Under the pieces are notes generated by a model, which saw only the letters and a list, made by a program, of their open reading frames with translations, searched no databases and was not told the origin of the DNA. 64,000 bases of DNA from Mycobacteroides immunogenum (lineage in GTDB: Bacteria > Actinomycetota > Actinomycetes > Mycobacteriales > Mycobacteriaceae), in NCBI RefSeq assembly GCF_001605725.1, contig NZ_CP011530.1, positions 4,340,001 through 4,404,000 of the forward strand. The letters are read 5' to 3'. This document shows positions 10,844-20,013 of this stretch, in pieces. Positions within the stretch are counted from its first letter, which is position 1. Each line of letters starts with the position of its first letter. Made by a program: the position numbers and the translations under genes.

Positions 10844-11761
10844 ATGGCGCGGACCGATGACGACAGCTGGGATCTGGCCTCAAGCGTCGGGGCTACGGCG
10901 ACGATGGTGGCCGCGCAGCGCGCACTGGCCAGCCACGTGCCCAATCCCCTGATCAATGATCCGTACGCGGAGCCGCTGGTGCGGGCCGTCGGCATCGAGT
11001 ACTTCACCAAGTTGGCCTCGGGCGATTTCGACCCCGAGCAGATGGCGGGCTTGGTGCAGCTGGGCATCACCGCGGACGGCATGGCCAACGGAATGGCAAG
11101 CCGCACCTGGTACTACGACACCGCGTTCGAGTCGTCCACGGCCGCCGGTGTACGCCAAGTGGTCATTCTCGCCTCGGGCCTGGACACCCGCGCCTACCGC
11201 CTCACGTGGCCGGCGGGCACCACGGTGTACGAGATCGACCAGCCCGAGGTGATCGCCTTCAAGACCGACACCCTGGCCGAACTGGGGGCCGCGCCGAGCG
11301 CTGAGCGCCGCACCGTCGCGATCGACCTGCGCGAGGATTGGCCTGCCGCGTTAAAGGCGGCCGGTTTCGACCCCGGTCAGCCGACAGTCTGGTCCGCGGA
11401 GGGACTGCTCATCTACCTGCCGCCAGAGGCGCAGGACCGGCTGTTCGCGTCGATCACCGAGCTGAGCGCGCCCGGCAGCCGCATCGTGTGCGAGCAGGTT
11501 CCCGGGTTGGAGACTGCCGACTTTTCCAAGGCGCGCGAGCTCACCCGGCAATTCGCGGGAGACACATTGGATTTGGATATGGAGTCGCTTGTCTACGCCG
11601 AAGAACGCCAGATGGCCGCGGACTGGCTGGCCGAAAATGGCTGGACGGTGATCACCGAGGAGAACGACGCGCTGTACGCCCGGCTCGATCTTGAGCCGCC
11701 AAACCCATTGTTGCGGACCATATTCCCCAACATCGTGTACGTCGACGCCATCTTGAACTAG
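10844..11761 (+). CDS. SAM-dependent methyltransferase, TIGR00027 type
   Basis: A 305-residue member of the large mycobacterial family of putative S-adenosylmethionine methyltransferases (Rv0145/Rv0726c-like). Characteristic blocks are DSWDLASSVGATA near the start, the SAM-binding LASGLDTRAYRL, VYEIDQPEVI and WSAEGLLIYLP. Natural substrates of the family are mostly unknown. AAGGAG sits 7 bases before the ATG. The gene is divergent from the unknown gene at 9808, and a family member is also found near secY in M. tuberculosis. Confidence 0.88.
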   Translation: MARTDDDSWDLASSVGATATMVAAQRALASHVPNPLINDPYAEPLVRAVGIEYFTKLASGDFDPEQMAGLVQLGITADGMANGMASRTWYYDTAFESSTAAGVRQVVILASGLDTRAYRLTWPAGTTVYEIDQPEVIAFKTDTLAELGAAPSAERRTVAIDLREDWPAALKAAGFDPGQPTVWSAEGLLIYLPPEAQDRLFASITELSAPGSRIVCEQVPGLETADFSKARELTRQFAGDTLDLDMESLVYAEERQMAADWLAENGWTVITEENDALYARLDLEPPNPLLRTIFPNIVYVDAILN

Positions 11762-11765
11762 CCGG

Positions 11766-12899
11766 TCACGCCCGGGCGCGCAACCGCCTCCACCAAGGCC
11801 GTCCGGGCGCTTCGGTTACCTCAGGGTCCCCGACTTCCAGCGGAATCCCTTTGTAGACGGCCAGGTACATGTCGATCGTGGTGACAATGACGATCATCAG
11901 CACCGGACCCAACATGATTCCCCAGAAACCGAAGGCCGCGATTCCGGAGAAAACAGCAAGCAGCATCAGCGCTGGGTCCAGGCGTGCGCCCCGGGGTACA
12001 AGGAAGGGGCGCAACACGTTATCAATATTGGACACCACCAGCAGGTGCCAGGCGATGACGAACAGTCCGCCGACCGGGTGACCGAAGAGAATCATGCCGA
12101 TACCGAACGGGATCGTCACGATACCGCCGCCGAGCGGGATGATCGACAAGGCGGTCAGCAGTATCGCGAAGAAGAAGAAACCCTGCCGGAACCCGGCAAC
12201 GTAGACGGACGCCGCACCCGCGACGCCCTGTGCCATCGCGATCACGAACTGCCCCTTGACCGTTCCGCGCACCATCGCGCCGATCTTGTCCAGATACAGG
12301 TCGGTGATCTCCTCACCCAGTGGGTTGAGCTGGCGCAAGAGGGCGAGCACTTTGTCTTGCTTGACCAGAAGAGAGACAAAGACATACAGGAAGATGATGC
12401 ACGCGGCCACCGCCGCCGCGACACTGCCCACAGTGCTCTGCAGCACCTGCAGCAGCCCATGTCCCACGTTCTCTGTCAACGAGGCGATCGAATGCCGCAA
12501 CGTATCCGGCGTCAGCTGCACGTGCACGAACGGGATCCGCGCCAACACCCCGTTGACCAGCGCGAACGCCTTCTGCCCGAGGGCGGTCATATCGGTGTCG
12601 CCCACCCAGGTCGAGACACTGTCGACCATGCGGGTGATCTGAAGGGTCGCGACATATACCAGCGCGCCGATCGGAATCACCACCAGAGCCAGCGCACACA
12701 GCAGGGTTAGCGTGGCGGAGACACCCGCTCCGAACTGTCGGCCCAGCCGCCGGTACAGCGGGCTGAACAGGTACGCGGCCACCGCGGCGACCACAATCAG
12801 CATCAGGTAGCCGCGCAGGAAGTAGATACCGAAGGCAATGCCCACAGCTGTCAGGACTGCGAGCACCCGCCGCTGAAACACGGTCAGTTCGGTGTTCAC
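11766..12899 (-). CDS. AI-2E family (PerM-like) transporter
   Basis: A 377-residue membrane protein of the AI-2E/PerM permease family with about eight hydrophobic segments. There is a paired hydrophobic block at the N-terminus (FGIYFLRGYLMLIVVAAVAA) and a cluster of helices at the C-terminus that includes PLGGGIVTIPFGIGMILFG. The substrate cannot be deduced. The GTG at 12897-12899 is preferred because GGGGAG lies about 6 bases upstream; a start 27 bases further up is possible. It ends 4 bases from the convergent methyltransferase stop. Confidence 0.82.
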   Translation of the reverse strand: MNTELTVFQRRVLAVLTAVGIAFGIYFLRGYLMLIVVAAVAAYLFSPLYRRLGRQFGAGVSATLTLLCALALVVIPIGALVYVATLQITRMVDSVSTWVGDTDMTALGQKAFALVNGVLARIPFVHVQLTPDTLRHSIASLTENVGHGLLQVLQSTVGSVAAAVAACIIFLYVFVSLLVKQDKVLALLRQLNPLGEEITDLYLDKIGAMVRGTVKGQFVIAMAQGVAGAASVYVAGFRQGFFFFAILLTALSIIPLGGGIVTIPFGIGMILFGHPVGGLFVIAWHLLVVSNIDNVLRPFLVPRGARLDPALMLLAVFSGIAAFGFWGIMLGPVLMIVIVTTIDMYLAVYKGIPLEVGDPEVTEAPGRPWWRRLRARA

Positions 12900-12982
12900 A
12901 CCACTCCCCTTCCGCCGCCTGCACACGACACGTTAGCCGCTGCGGGGGCCGGTTCCGGCGAAACGCGCTCGCCCGGGGGTGG

Positions 12983-14734
12983 CTAGAAGCGGTAGTCGCC
13001 CAACATCATCGCCTGAGCGCTACCGATCGACCGCTGTGCCCGCTGCAACGTCTCCACGGCCAACTGCGCCACCCGGCCCAGCACCGCGTCGGTGACTGCC
13101 GCCGCGGCGGGCTGCGACGACGACCGCTGCCGCAGCAGCGATGCCAGCTGCGAGCTGGGGAAGTTGGCGATCCGGACATCGTCGTCAGCGCCGATACCCG
13201 CGAGCTCCTTTGCCTTGGCCACCGCCTCCCGGAAGCCGCCGAGCTCATCGACCAGGCCGTGCTCCAAAGCGTCCTTGCCAGACCAGATCCGCCCCTGGGC
13301 AACCGCTTTCACCGCGTCGACGGTGAGATTACGGCCGTCCGCCACCCGCTGTACGAAGTCCTCGTAGTGCATGTCGATCTCGGCCTCGACGAGATCGCGT
13401 TGTTCGTCGGTGAACGGTTCGTTACTGGACCACGCGTCGGCATTGGCGTTGGTGCGCAAGGTGTCCGACCCGACGCCGATCTTCTCCTTGAGCCCCTTGG
13501 TGATGAACTTTCCGGTCAACACGCCGATCGACCCGGTGACGGTGCCCGGATTGGCGAAGATGGCATCGGCGGACATGGCCACGTAGTAGCCACCGGAGCC
13601 CGCCACCGAACCCATGGACACCACGACCGGCTTGCCCGCCTCGCGCGCCCGAATCACTTCTCGCCAAATGGTTTCCGATCCGTTCACCGAACCTCCCGGA
13701 CTGTCCACCCGCAACACGATCGCAGCCACCGAGTCGTCGGCGACGGCGTCGCGCAGCGCCTCGGCGATCACGTCACCCCCACTGGCCGGTCCCGGCGGAA
13801 CCAGGCGCGGTCCGCTGCGCCCGCTCACAATCGCACCCGCCAGCGTGACCACGCCGATGGCCTGCCGCGATGCGCGCCCCGGCAGCGAGGGCAGACCGGG
13901 CACCTGTGACTTGCCGGCACGCGCGTAACGCGCGAAGTACAGCAGTGGAGGCTCTTTGTCTGCCGGCACGCCGGTGAGCTCCCCGATACGCGCATATGCC
14001 TCGTCGCGGTAACCGATGCGATCCACCAGCCCACCGGCCACCGCGTCGGTCCGGCGCAGCGGCGCGCGATCCGCCAGGGCGCCCACCTCGGCGGGATCAA
14101 GCTTGCGCGATGCCGCTACCGCGTCACGAACTTGTTCTGACAGACTCTCCAGTAATCGCCCGTCGGCTTCCCGCTGCGCGTCGGTGTAGCCGTCTTCGGT
14201 GAAAAGGTTTGCCGCCGACTTGTATTGGCCGCGGGTGAGGAACTGTGCTTCCACCCCGGCTTTGTCGAGTGCACCGCGCAGGAAGGTCCCCTTCGCCGCG
14301 AACCCGATGAGCCCGACCGATCCGGAGGGCTGCATCCAGACCTCACCGAATGCCGAGGCCAGGTAGTAGGCAAGTGTGCTGGGATAGGTCTCCGACCACG
14401 CCAGACTCGGCTTGACGGCGCTGAATGCCTCGATGGCGGCCCGCAGTTCCTGTACCGCTCCGGCCGACGCCGGCGGGATCTGCACCCGGGCGATGAGACC
14501 GGCCACCCGTGGATCGTCGATGGCCCGGTGAATGGCGGTGATGGTGTGCCGCAGCGACAGCGGCCTGCTGCCGCCCGACAGCACCAGACCCAGTGGATCG
14601 ATGTTGACCGATTCCGGCGGGACTTCAAGCAGGTCGAGCTCCAGAATGCAGTCCTTCGGCACTCCCCGGTGACGCGCGGTGTCGACCTTGGCAAGCAGGT
14701 CGTGGACGTCCGTGGGCGTGGTGAAAGCGAACAT
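12983..14734 (-). CDS. sppA: Signal peptide peptidase SppA, 67K type
   Basis: A 583-residue S49 peptidase with two tandem ClpP-fold halves. The general-base Lys lies in the N-terminal half (TRGQYKSAANLF). The nucleophile Ser is in the C-terminal half (VSMGSVAGSGGYYVAM), followed by the family block GTVTGSIGVLTGKF. No signal peptide or membrane anchor is seen, as in the M. tuberculosis protein encoded between rplO and secY. The ATG at 14734 is taken as start; a TACGCT -10-like hexamer ends 6 bases before it, suggesting a leaderless transcript. Confidence 0.9.
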   Translation of the reverse strand: MFAFTTPTDVHDLLAKVDTARHRGVPKDCILELDLLEVPPESVNIDPLGLVLSGGSRPLSLRHTITAIHRAIDDPRVAGLIARVQIPPASAGAVQELRAAIEAFSAVKPSLAWSETYPSTLAYYLASAFGEVWMQPSGSVGLIGFAAKGTFLRGALDKAGVEAQFLTRGQYKSAANLFTEDGYTDAQREADGRLLESLSEQVRDAVAASRKLDPAEVGALADRAPLRRTDAVAGGLVDRIGYRDEAYARIGELTGVPADKEPPLLYFARYARAGKSQVPGLPSLPGRASRQAIGVVTLAGAIVSGRSGPRLVPPGPASGGDVIAEALRDAVADDSVAAIVLRVDSPGGSVNGSETIWREVIRAREAGKPVVVSMGSVAGSGGYYVAMSADAIFANPGTVTGSIGVLTGKFITKGLKEKIGVGSDTLRTNANADAWSSNEPFTDEQRDLVEAEIDMHYEDFVQRVADGRNLTVDAVKAVAQGRIWSGKDALEHGLVDELGGFREAVAKAKELAGIGADDDVRIANFPSSQLASLLRQRSSSQPAAAAVTDAVLGRVAQLAVETLQRAQRSIGSAQAMMLGDYRF

Positions 14735-14838
14735 GTCTTGAGCGTACCGACGAATGCGGTGATCCTGCCGACCACAAATCCGTGCTCCGGCACCACCCGG
14801 CGCGTAGGGTCGGGGCATTCGCTGGCGGAGGGGCAACG

Positions 14839-16422
14839 ATGACACGTGCACACAAGACGACGATCCGGAGAGCGGCCCACCTGGCCGCACTGCTCGCGGT
14901 GGCCGTGGCACCCGGTGTATCGGGATGTCTGGACACATCCGGTTCGCGCGAGCTGACCCCATCGCAATCGACGTCGGCGGCGGCGTCCGCGCCGACTCGT
15001 AGCTACTCCGGGCTGCCCGGCGAGTATCGCGGCAAATTCCATCCCAACCACACGGATCTGGGTGGGCGAAACAACGCTGAACTCGCGAGCCTGCTGCCGG
15101 TGGCGGCCGACTTCCCCGGCCCGGGAACGACTCGCGCACCCAATATCGCCTCCGAAGACGGTTCCGGCCTCGGCATGCATGGCCAAACCGATGGCGAGAC
15201 ACGTCCGCCGGAATGCCTGTACGCCCCTTTCGCCAAATCGTTTTCGAGAACACCCGATGGTTCCGACTGGAACCTGTACTACGTGGCCTCGACGTATCAC
15301 GAGTCCGACCCCGCCGGTAACCACGTCATCGTCACGGTGAACCGTGAGCGCGAGAACGCCGACGTGTTCGCGTTGACCACCGACTGGATCAAGAAGTGCG
15401 GCCAGTACGACAAGGCATTTCCGACCTTCGCGAAACCGGAGGTGCGCAACCGGCACATCACCGATACCTTTGCCGCCGGCCCAGTCGTCGACGGCGTGCC
15501 GACCTACGTGTACACCAGCGCCACCACCGACCTCGATGACGCCTCCGCGGACAAACAGCCCTCGGGAGTTCGCGGGCAGCGCATTGTGCTGGCCCGGGTG
15601 CGCTCTGTCGTGTTCGAGGTGGCCGGCACCGATCAAGCGGACGCCGGCCTGCTGGACCAGCTGATGGCCACCACCATCGCCAATGCCAAACATGCGCCGC
15701 CCCCGCCGGACCAGAACGCGGCACGCCTGGCCGGGCTGCCCACCTGCGACACCGCTGCGCCCCCAGCCGGCAACGCGCAACCGGATCCGGCGCTGGACTG
15801 CACGATTCGCACCTCGGACGGCAGCGGCGTGGTCTTCGAGGTACTCGGCACACCGGCCGGGACCATCCGTGTTTTCAATGGCAGTGGCGCTCAGCTGCAG
15901 TCGATTCGCGTGCCCGACCCGATCTTCGGGCAGCGCCTCCCCTTCGTGCACGATCTGGACCAAGACAAGCGGGAGGAGTTGCTGATCGTGAGGGCGACCG
16001 GCGACCCCGCGGGCGACGTGATGGATGTGTGGCGCTCGCGGCCCAACTCCGATCAATTCGAGATGACCGGAACGATTTTCGGCGTCCCTCGATTCTGGAT
16101 GACCTCCGATCGATTCATCGGGCTGTTCGCACGCAACGGCAACGACGCCGGGGTGGCAGCACTTTTTCGGTTCGTGGACAACAAGCTGGCGGTGCTGGCA
16201 CTGCTGGACACCGAAAGACGGGTCGACAACAAACCTCTCGATCCAAAATGGCGTCTTAACGCCAACGTCAAGTGTGCGATGAATCTGTCCGACGATCCGC
16301 CGGGCGCGCTAGGAGCGCGTATGGACGCGTTGCGCGCGGCGGGCGTCGACCCGGCCACCGCCGAGGAACACTTCTGCCTGCAACCGTGGGTGGCCGGCTT
16401 GTACCGGCAAGGCAACCGGTGA
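14839..16422 (+). CDS. Putative lipoprotein with C-terminal FG-GAP-like domain
   Basis: A 527-residue secreted protein. The signal sequence ends in the lipobox VSGC (Cys at about residue 30), predicting a lipid-anchored surface protein. Residues about 60-280 form a mycobacterial domain I cannot name. The C-terminal part (about 300-527) contains VHDLDQDKREELLIV, an FG-GAP-like Ca-loop pattern, and ends in an FCLQPWVAGLY block. That C-terminal part is homologous to the next gene, which starts 7 bases after this stop. GGAGGGG precedes the ATG. Confidence 0.72.
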   Translation: MTRAHKTTIRRAAHLAALLAVAVAPGVSGCLDTSGSRELTPSQSTSAAASAPTRSYSGLPGEYRGKFHPNHTDLGGRNNAELASLLPVAADFPGPGTTRAPNIASEDGSGLGMHGQTDGETRPPECLYAPFAKSFSRTPDGSDWNLYYVASTYHESDPAGNHVIVTVNRERENADVFALTTDWIKKCGQYDKAFPTFAKPEVRNRHITDTFAAGPVVDGVPTYVYTSATTDLDDASADKQPSGVRGQRIVLARVRSVVFEVAGTDQADAGLLDQLMATTIANAKHAPPPPDQNAARLAGLPTCDTAAPPAGNAQPDPALDCTIRTSDGSGVVFEVLGTPAGTIRVFNGSGAQLQSIRVPDPIFGQRLPFVHDLDQDKREELLIVRATGDPAGDVMDVWRSRPNSDQFEMTGTIFGVPRFWMTSDRFIGLFARNGNDAGVAALFRFVDNKLAVLALLDTERRVDNKPLDPKWRLNANVKCAMNLSDDPPGALGARMDALRAAGVDPATAEEHFCLQPWVAGLYRQGNR

Positions 16423-16429
16423 TGTGCCG

Positions 16430-17233
16430 ATGAAAAAGCGCCACACCGCTGTACTTTTCGCGGTTGGTCTGGCTATCACCGCCTGTACGCACGGCGGTAT
16501 TCACCGAGCCGCCACCTCCACCAGCCCGGCACCCAGCCGGCTGGACTCGTTGCCGTCCTGCTTCTCGATCAAGCCGCAGGCCACCGAGCCCGACCCGGAC
16601 CCAAAGCTGGACTGTGTACTGCGGTCCAATGATTCGGCGAAACTGACCTTCGAGGCGCTGGGCACACCACCCATCACCATCAAGGTGTACGAGCCCACGG
16701 GCACGCTGAGTCAAACCTTTACCGTCCCGGTCAACAAGCCGGAGCGGACTCCGCCCCTGATCGCCGACCTCGATCGGGACGGTCGTGACGAACTGATCGT
16801 CGTCAGTGACGTCGGATCGGGCGGTGACACACTCGATATCTGGCGAGCGCACAAGGATTCGGGCAAGTTCACCCCGGCCGGCCAGATGTTCGGGTACCCC
16901 GACTTCCGGATCACCGATGAGCGCTTCACCGCGTTGTACGCCGGTACCGGCGCCGGATCAGGCCGGGTATCCATCTACCGATTCGTCAACGACAAGGTGG
17001 TGGAGGTCGGTTCGCTCTTCGTGCAGGCCGCGGACTGGCCCGATCCACCCGATCCCGCCCGCACCTGGTACACAAACGGGAACACGCTGTGCTCTTTCAA
17101 CAATGACGACAATCCGCCGGGGCGCGCGGCCGCCCGTAATCAGGCGCTGACCGACGCAGGCATCGATCCCGCGACCGCGCAGGACCGATTCTGCAAGCAG
17201 TCCTGGGTCGCCGACGTCTACCGGAAACGCTAG
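16430..17233 (+). CDS. Putative lipoprotein, paralog of upstream gene C-terminus
   Basis: A 267-residue protein with a short signal peptide and lipobox ITAC (Cys at about residue 20). The body carries IADLDRDGRDELIVV, an Asp-rich FG-GAP-like loop, and the closing block FCKQSWVADVY. It aligns over most of its length with the C-terminal half of the upstream lipoprotein, so the pair arose by duplication or by fusion of this module to another domain. The ATG at 16430 fits the GGTGA seven bases upstream better than the GTG at 16424. Confidence 0.72.
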   Translation: MKKRHTAVLFAVGLAITACTHGGIHRAATSTSPAPSRLDSLPSCFSIKPQATEPDPDPKLDCVLRSNDSAKLTFEALGTPPITIKVYEPTGTLSQTFTVPVNKPERTPPLIADLDRDGRDELIVVSDVGSGGDTLDIWRAHKDSGKFTPAGQMFGYPDFRITDERFTALYAGTGAGSGRVSIYRFVNDKVVEVGSLFVQAADWPDPPDPARTWYTNGNTLCSFNNDDNPPGRAAARNQALTDAGIDPATAQDRFCKQSWVADVYRKR

Positions 17234-17252
17234 CCGCCCGTACCGTGGTGGC

Positions 17253-18179
17253 ATGCGGTTCTCGATCTCCATCCCCCAGTTCGACACCGGCAGCTTCGAC
17301 GCGGAGGGCATCCGCGCATATCTGATACGCGCCGAGGAGCTTGGCTTCACCGGTGGCTGGACGCTGGAACAGACCATCGGCTCTGCGCCGATCATCGCGC
17401 CGCTGGAGCTACTTGCCTACGCGGCGGCGTGCACCACCCGCCTGCGCCTGGGAGTCGCGGTACTTGTTGCCTCCCAACATGATCCGCTGCAGTTGGCGTC
17501 CGCCGTCACCGCCGTCGATCGCCTCAGCCACGGCCGTTTGGACATCGGTGTGGCCCCGGGCGGCGGATTCCGTAATTTCGCGGCGTTCGGTGTGGATAAG
17601 CAGACCTTCATCGCGAGCTTCACCGAGGGGCTCGAGCTGATGAAGCTCGCCTGGTCGGACAACCAGCGCATCACCTTTCACGGGCGTTTCCGCGACGTGG
17701 ACGACCTGGCGATCCAGCCCAAACCCGTACAGCGCCCGCATCCGCCCATCTGGTTCGGCGGGCACGCACCGGCCGCGCTGGCCCGCGCGGTACGCCACGG
17801 CGACGCGTTCCTGGGCGCCGGATCCTCCACGACAGCGGCCTTCGCAGAAGAAGTCACGATCATTCGCCGCGAGTTGGGAATCCAGGGCAAGGACGCGGCC
17901 GGATTCACCGTCGGCAAGCGCGTGTATCTGATGATCGACGATGACCGCGACCGTGGCCGGGCGCGCGTTCAAGCGGGGCTGCGCCGGATCTACGGCGAGA
18001 TGAAGGGCATCGACGCGGTACCGGTCTGGGGTCCGCCGGGCGAGGTGGCGGCGGGCCTGCGCGCGGTGGCCGACGCCGGCGCGCAGATGATCCTGCTCAA
18101 CCCCGTCGGCGAGAATATCGCCGAGGACCGCGAACAGATGGAACGCCTCGCCGCCGAGGTCATCCCGCAACTGAGCTGA
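17253..18179 (+). CDS. Luciferase-like (LLM) flavin/F420 oxidoreductase
   Basis: A 308-residue luciferase-family protein with the classic blocks RLRLGVAVLVASQHDPLQL, DRLSHGRLDIGVAPGGG, and PVQRPHPPIWFGGHAP. This subgroup commonly uses FMNH2 or F420; which one cannot be decided here. It begins 19 bases after the lipoprotein pair and ends one base before a long inverted repeat and a bidirectional terminator that separate it from the convergent ribosomal operon. Confidence 0.83.
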   Translation: MRFSISIPQFDTGSFDAEGIRAYLIRAEELGFTGGWTLEQTIGSAPIIAPLELLAYAAACTTRLRLGVAVLVASQHDPLQLASAVTAVDRLSHGRLDIGVAPGGGFRNFAAFGVDKQTFIASFTEGLELMKLAWSDNQRITFHGRFRDVDDLAIQPKPVQRPHPPIWFGGHAPAALARAVRHGDAFLGAGSSTTAAFAEEVTIIRRELGIQGKDAAGFTVGKRVYLMIDDDRDRGRARVQAGLRRIYGEMKGIDAVPVWGPPGEVAAGLRAVADAGAQMILLNPVGENIAEDREQMERLAAEVIPQLS

Positions 18180-18180
18180 C

Positions 18181-18240
18181 GCCGAGAGTGAAGATACGGC
18201 GGGAAAAAGCCCGAATTGTCGCCATGGCTTCACACTCGGC
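18181..18240. repeat. Long imperfect inverted repeat after LLM gene
   Basis: Arms of 13 bases (GCCGAGAGTGAAG at 18181-18193 and CTTCACACTCGGC at 18228-18240) match with one mismatch. The 34-base interior contains a smaller CGGG/CCCG hairpin. The element starts one base after the stop codon of the plus-strand gene and has no following T-run. It may be an mRNA 3' stabilising hairpin or a dispersed intergenic element. Confidence 0.7.
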
Positions 18241-18250
18241 GAAACAGAAA

Positions 18251-18280
18251 GGGCGCCCACCCGTAGGTGGACGCCCTTTT
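18251..18280. terminator. Bidirectional intrinsic terminator (rplO / LLM gene)
   Basis: A stem of GGGCG-c-CCACC (18251-18261) and GGTGG-a-CGCCC (18266-18276) with a CGTA loop and one mismatch. TTTT follows on the plus strand and TTTC on the minus strand. It lies between the convergent LLM gene and rplO, so it can end both transcripts. Confidence 0.85.
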
Positions 18281-18294
18281 CCGAAAAGCGAGAG

Positions 18295-18735
18295 CTAGAC
18301 CTCGTTGATCGATCCGCCTGCGGCGGTGATCTTCTCGCGGGCCGAGTCGCTGAACTTGTTGGCCGTGACCGACACCTTGACCTTGAGGTCGCCGTTGCCG
18401 AGCACCTTGACCAGCTCGTTCTTGCGGACCGCACCCTTGGCAACCAGGGCCTCGATGGTGACGTCGCCACCCTCGGGGAACAGCCGCTCGATGTCGGCCA
18501 CGTTCACAACCTGGTACTCAGTGCGGAAGCGGTTCTTGAAGCCCTTGAGCTTCGGGAGCCGCATGTGGATGGGCATCTGCCCACCCTCGAAGGTCACCGG
18601 CACGTTCTTGCGTGCCTTGGTGCCCTTGGTACCGCGACCCGCGGTCTTACCCTTGGACCCTTCACCACGACCGACGCGGGTGCGCTCGGTCTTGGAGCCC
18701 GGGGCCGGGCGTAGGTGATGCAATTTGATGGTCAT
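18295..18735 (-). CDS. rplO: 50S ribosomal protein L15
   Basis: A 146-residue L15: [15 protein letters not shown] start, the basic Gly-rich [17 protein letters not shown] block, and the [18 protein letters not shown] segment. It is the last gene of the rpsH-rplF-rplR-rpsE-rpmD-rplO block; its ATG shares one base with the rpmD stop (TAATG). In most bacteria secY would follow directly; here a terminator follows and secY is about 9.9 kb away. Confidence 0.98.
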   Translation of the reverse strand: MTIKLHHLRPAPGSKTERTRVGRGEGSKGKTAGRGTKGTKARKNVPVTFEGGQMPIHMRLPKLKGFKNRFRTEYQVVNVADIERLFPEGGDVTIEALVAKGAVRKNELVKVLGNGDLKVKVSVTANKFSDSAREKITAAGGSINEV

Positions 18736-18917
18736 TACTTCACATCCTCGACGGTGACCAGATGGCGGACCACCTGGAGCAGGCCGCGGGTCTGCGCGTT
18801 GTCCTCACGGACAACGGTCTGACGAATCTTGCGCAGACCCAGTGTCTTCAGACTTTCACGCTGCTTCCATCGGGCTCCGATGGTGCTGCGCACCTGGGTG
18901 ATCTTCACATCAGCCAT
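18735..18917 (-). CDS. rpmD: 50S ribosomal protein L30
   Basis: A 60-residue L30 (starts [19 protein letters not shown]; contains [15 protein letters not shown]). The ATG at 18915-18917 lies inside the last codons of rpsE, giving an 8-base overlap, and its stop shares one base with the rplO start. Translation is therefore tightly coupled across rpsE-rpmD-rplO. Length is normal for the family. Confidence 0.97.
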   Translation of the reverse strand: MADVKITQVRSTIGARWKQRESLKTLGLRKIRQTVVREDNAQTRGLLQVVRHLVTVEDVK

Positions 18918-19572
18918 GGCTGCCTCCCTGTGCTGCCGCAGCTGCGAACTCGGCGCGGGCCCGGAGCATGCCGGCCGGTGCCACGTCCTCGATGGGCAGA
19001 CCACGCCGGGCCGCAACCTCTTCGGGGCGCTGCAGCTGCTTGAGCGCCGCGACGGTTGCGTGAACCACGTTGATGGCGTTGTCGCTACCCAGCGACTTGG
19101 CCAGGATGTCATGCACGCCAGCGCATTCCAGCACCGCGCGGGCAGCACCACCGGCGATCACACCGGTACCGGCCGAGGCCGGACGCAGCATGACGACACC
19201 GGCGGAATCCTCGCCCTGAACCGGGTGGGTGATGGTGCCGCCGATAAGCGGAACACGGAAGAAGTTCTTGCGAGCCTCGTCCACACCCTTGGCGATGGCG
19301 GCCGGAACTTCCTTGGCCTTGCCGTAGCCGACGCCCACCAGACCGTTGCCGTCTCCGACGATCACCAGCGCGGTGAAGCTGAACCGGCGACCACCCTTGA
19401 CGACCTTGGAGACGCGGTTGATGGTGACCACGCGCTCCAGGTAGTTGCTCTTCTCGGCGTTGTCACGCCCACCACGACGGTCGTCGCGGTTGTCACGGCG
19501 TCCACGGCCGCCCTCGCGACCGTCGTTGGAGCCGCCTGCATTGTCGGGAGCGCCCGAATTGCGCTGCGCCAT
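18910..19572 (-). CDS. rpsE: 30S ribosomal protein S5
   Basis: A 220-residue S5 with a mycobacterial N-terminal extension rich in Gly, Arg and Asp (residues 1-40) before the conserved core: [20 protein letters not shown], then [16 protein letters not shown], then [15 protein letters not shown]5 acts in decoding and mRNA helicase activity at the small subunit entrance. Two consecutive ATGs exist (19573-19575 and 19570-19572); the second sits 7 bases after GGAAGGA and is used here. Confidence 0.97.
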   Translation of the reverse strand: MAQRNSGAPDNAGGSNDGREGGRGRRDNRDDRRGGRDNAEKSNYLERVVTINRVSKVVKGGRRFSFTALVIVGDGNGLVGVGYGKAKEVPAAIAKGVDEARKNFFRVPLIGGTITHPVQGEDSAGVVMLRPASAGTGVIAGGAARAVLECAGVHDILAKSLGSDNAINVVHATVAALKQLQRPEEVAARRGLPIEDVAPAGMLRARAEFAAAAAQGGSHG

Positions 19573-19603
19573 CATGCATTCCTTCCGTTGAAAGTCACGA
19601 ACA

Positions 19604-20011
19604 TCAGAACACCAGCCCGTTCTCGCGGGCGGCGTCGGCAAGTGCGGCAATCCGGCCACCGTAGGTGTAGCCACCGCGGTCGAACACCACGGTGTCCACG
19701 CCGGCAGCCTTCGCACGCTCGGCGATCAGCTGACCGACCCGAGCGCTGCGCGCCTTCTTGTCGCCATCCACTGCCTGCACATCGGCCTCGATGGACGAGG
19801 CCGCGGCCAGGGTGGTGCCGGTGAGATCGTTGACCAGCTGCACATGAATGTGGCGGGCCGAACGGTTGACGACCAGACGCGGCCGCGCGTCCGTGCCGGA
19901 CACCTTCTTGCGCAGACGTGCGTGACGACGCAGACGCGAGGCGCGACGCACCTCCGAGACGCTCTTGCCGACGGGCTCGTGCTGCTTCGATTCTGTCTTG
20001 GTTTGAGCCAT
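19604..20011 (-). CDS. rplR: 50S ribosomal protein L18
   Basis: A 135-residue L18, the 5S rRNA-binding protein. It shows [13 protein letters not shown], the [17 protein letters not shown] strand and the C-terminal [20 protein letters not shown] block. ATG 20011 is used; a GTG at 20017 that overlaps the rplF TGA is an alternative adding two residues. It lies 31 bases upstream of rpsE. Confidence 0.97.
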   Translation of the reverse strand: MAQTKTESKQHEPVGKSVSEVRRASRLRRHARLRKKVSGTDARPRLVVNRSARHIHVQLVNDLTGTTLAAASSIEADVQAVDGDKKARSARVGQLIAERAKAAGVDTVVFDRGGYTYGGRIAALADAARENGLVF

Positions 20012-20013
20012 GG

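Noticed and set aside
10675..11106. N-terminal extension of the 288-residue unknown gene
   Set aside because: The extension overlaps the divergent methyltransferase and lies upstream of a strong AGGAGG/GTG start.
14735..15253. N-terminal extension of sppA
   Set aside because: The frame stays open, but the extra 170 residues are antisense to the lipoprotein gene and unlike SppA; the ATG at 14734 gives the normal length.
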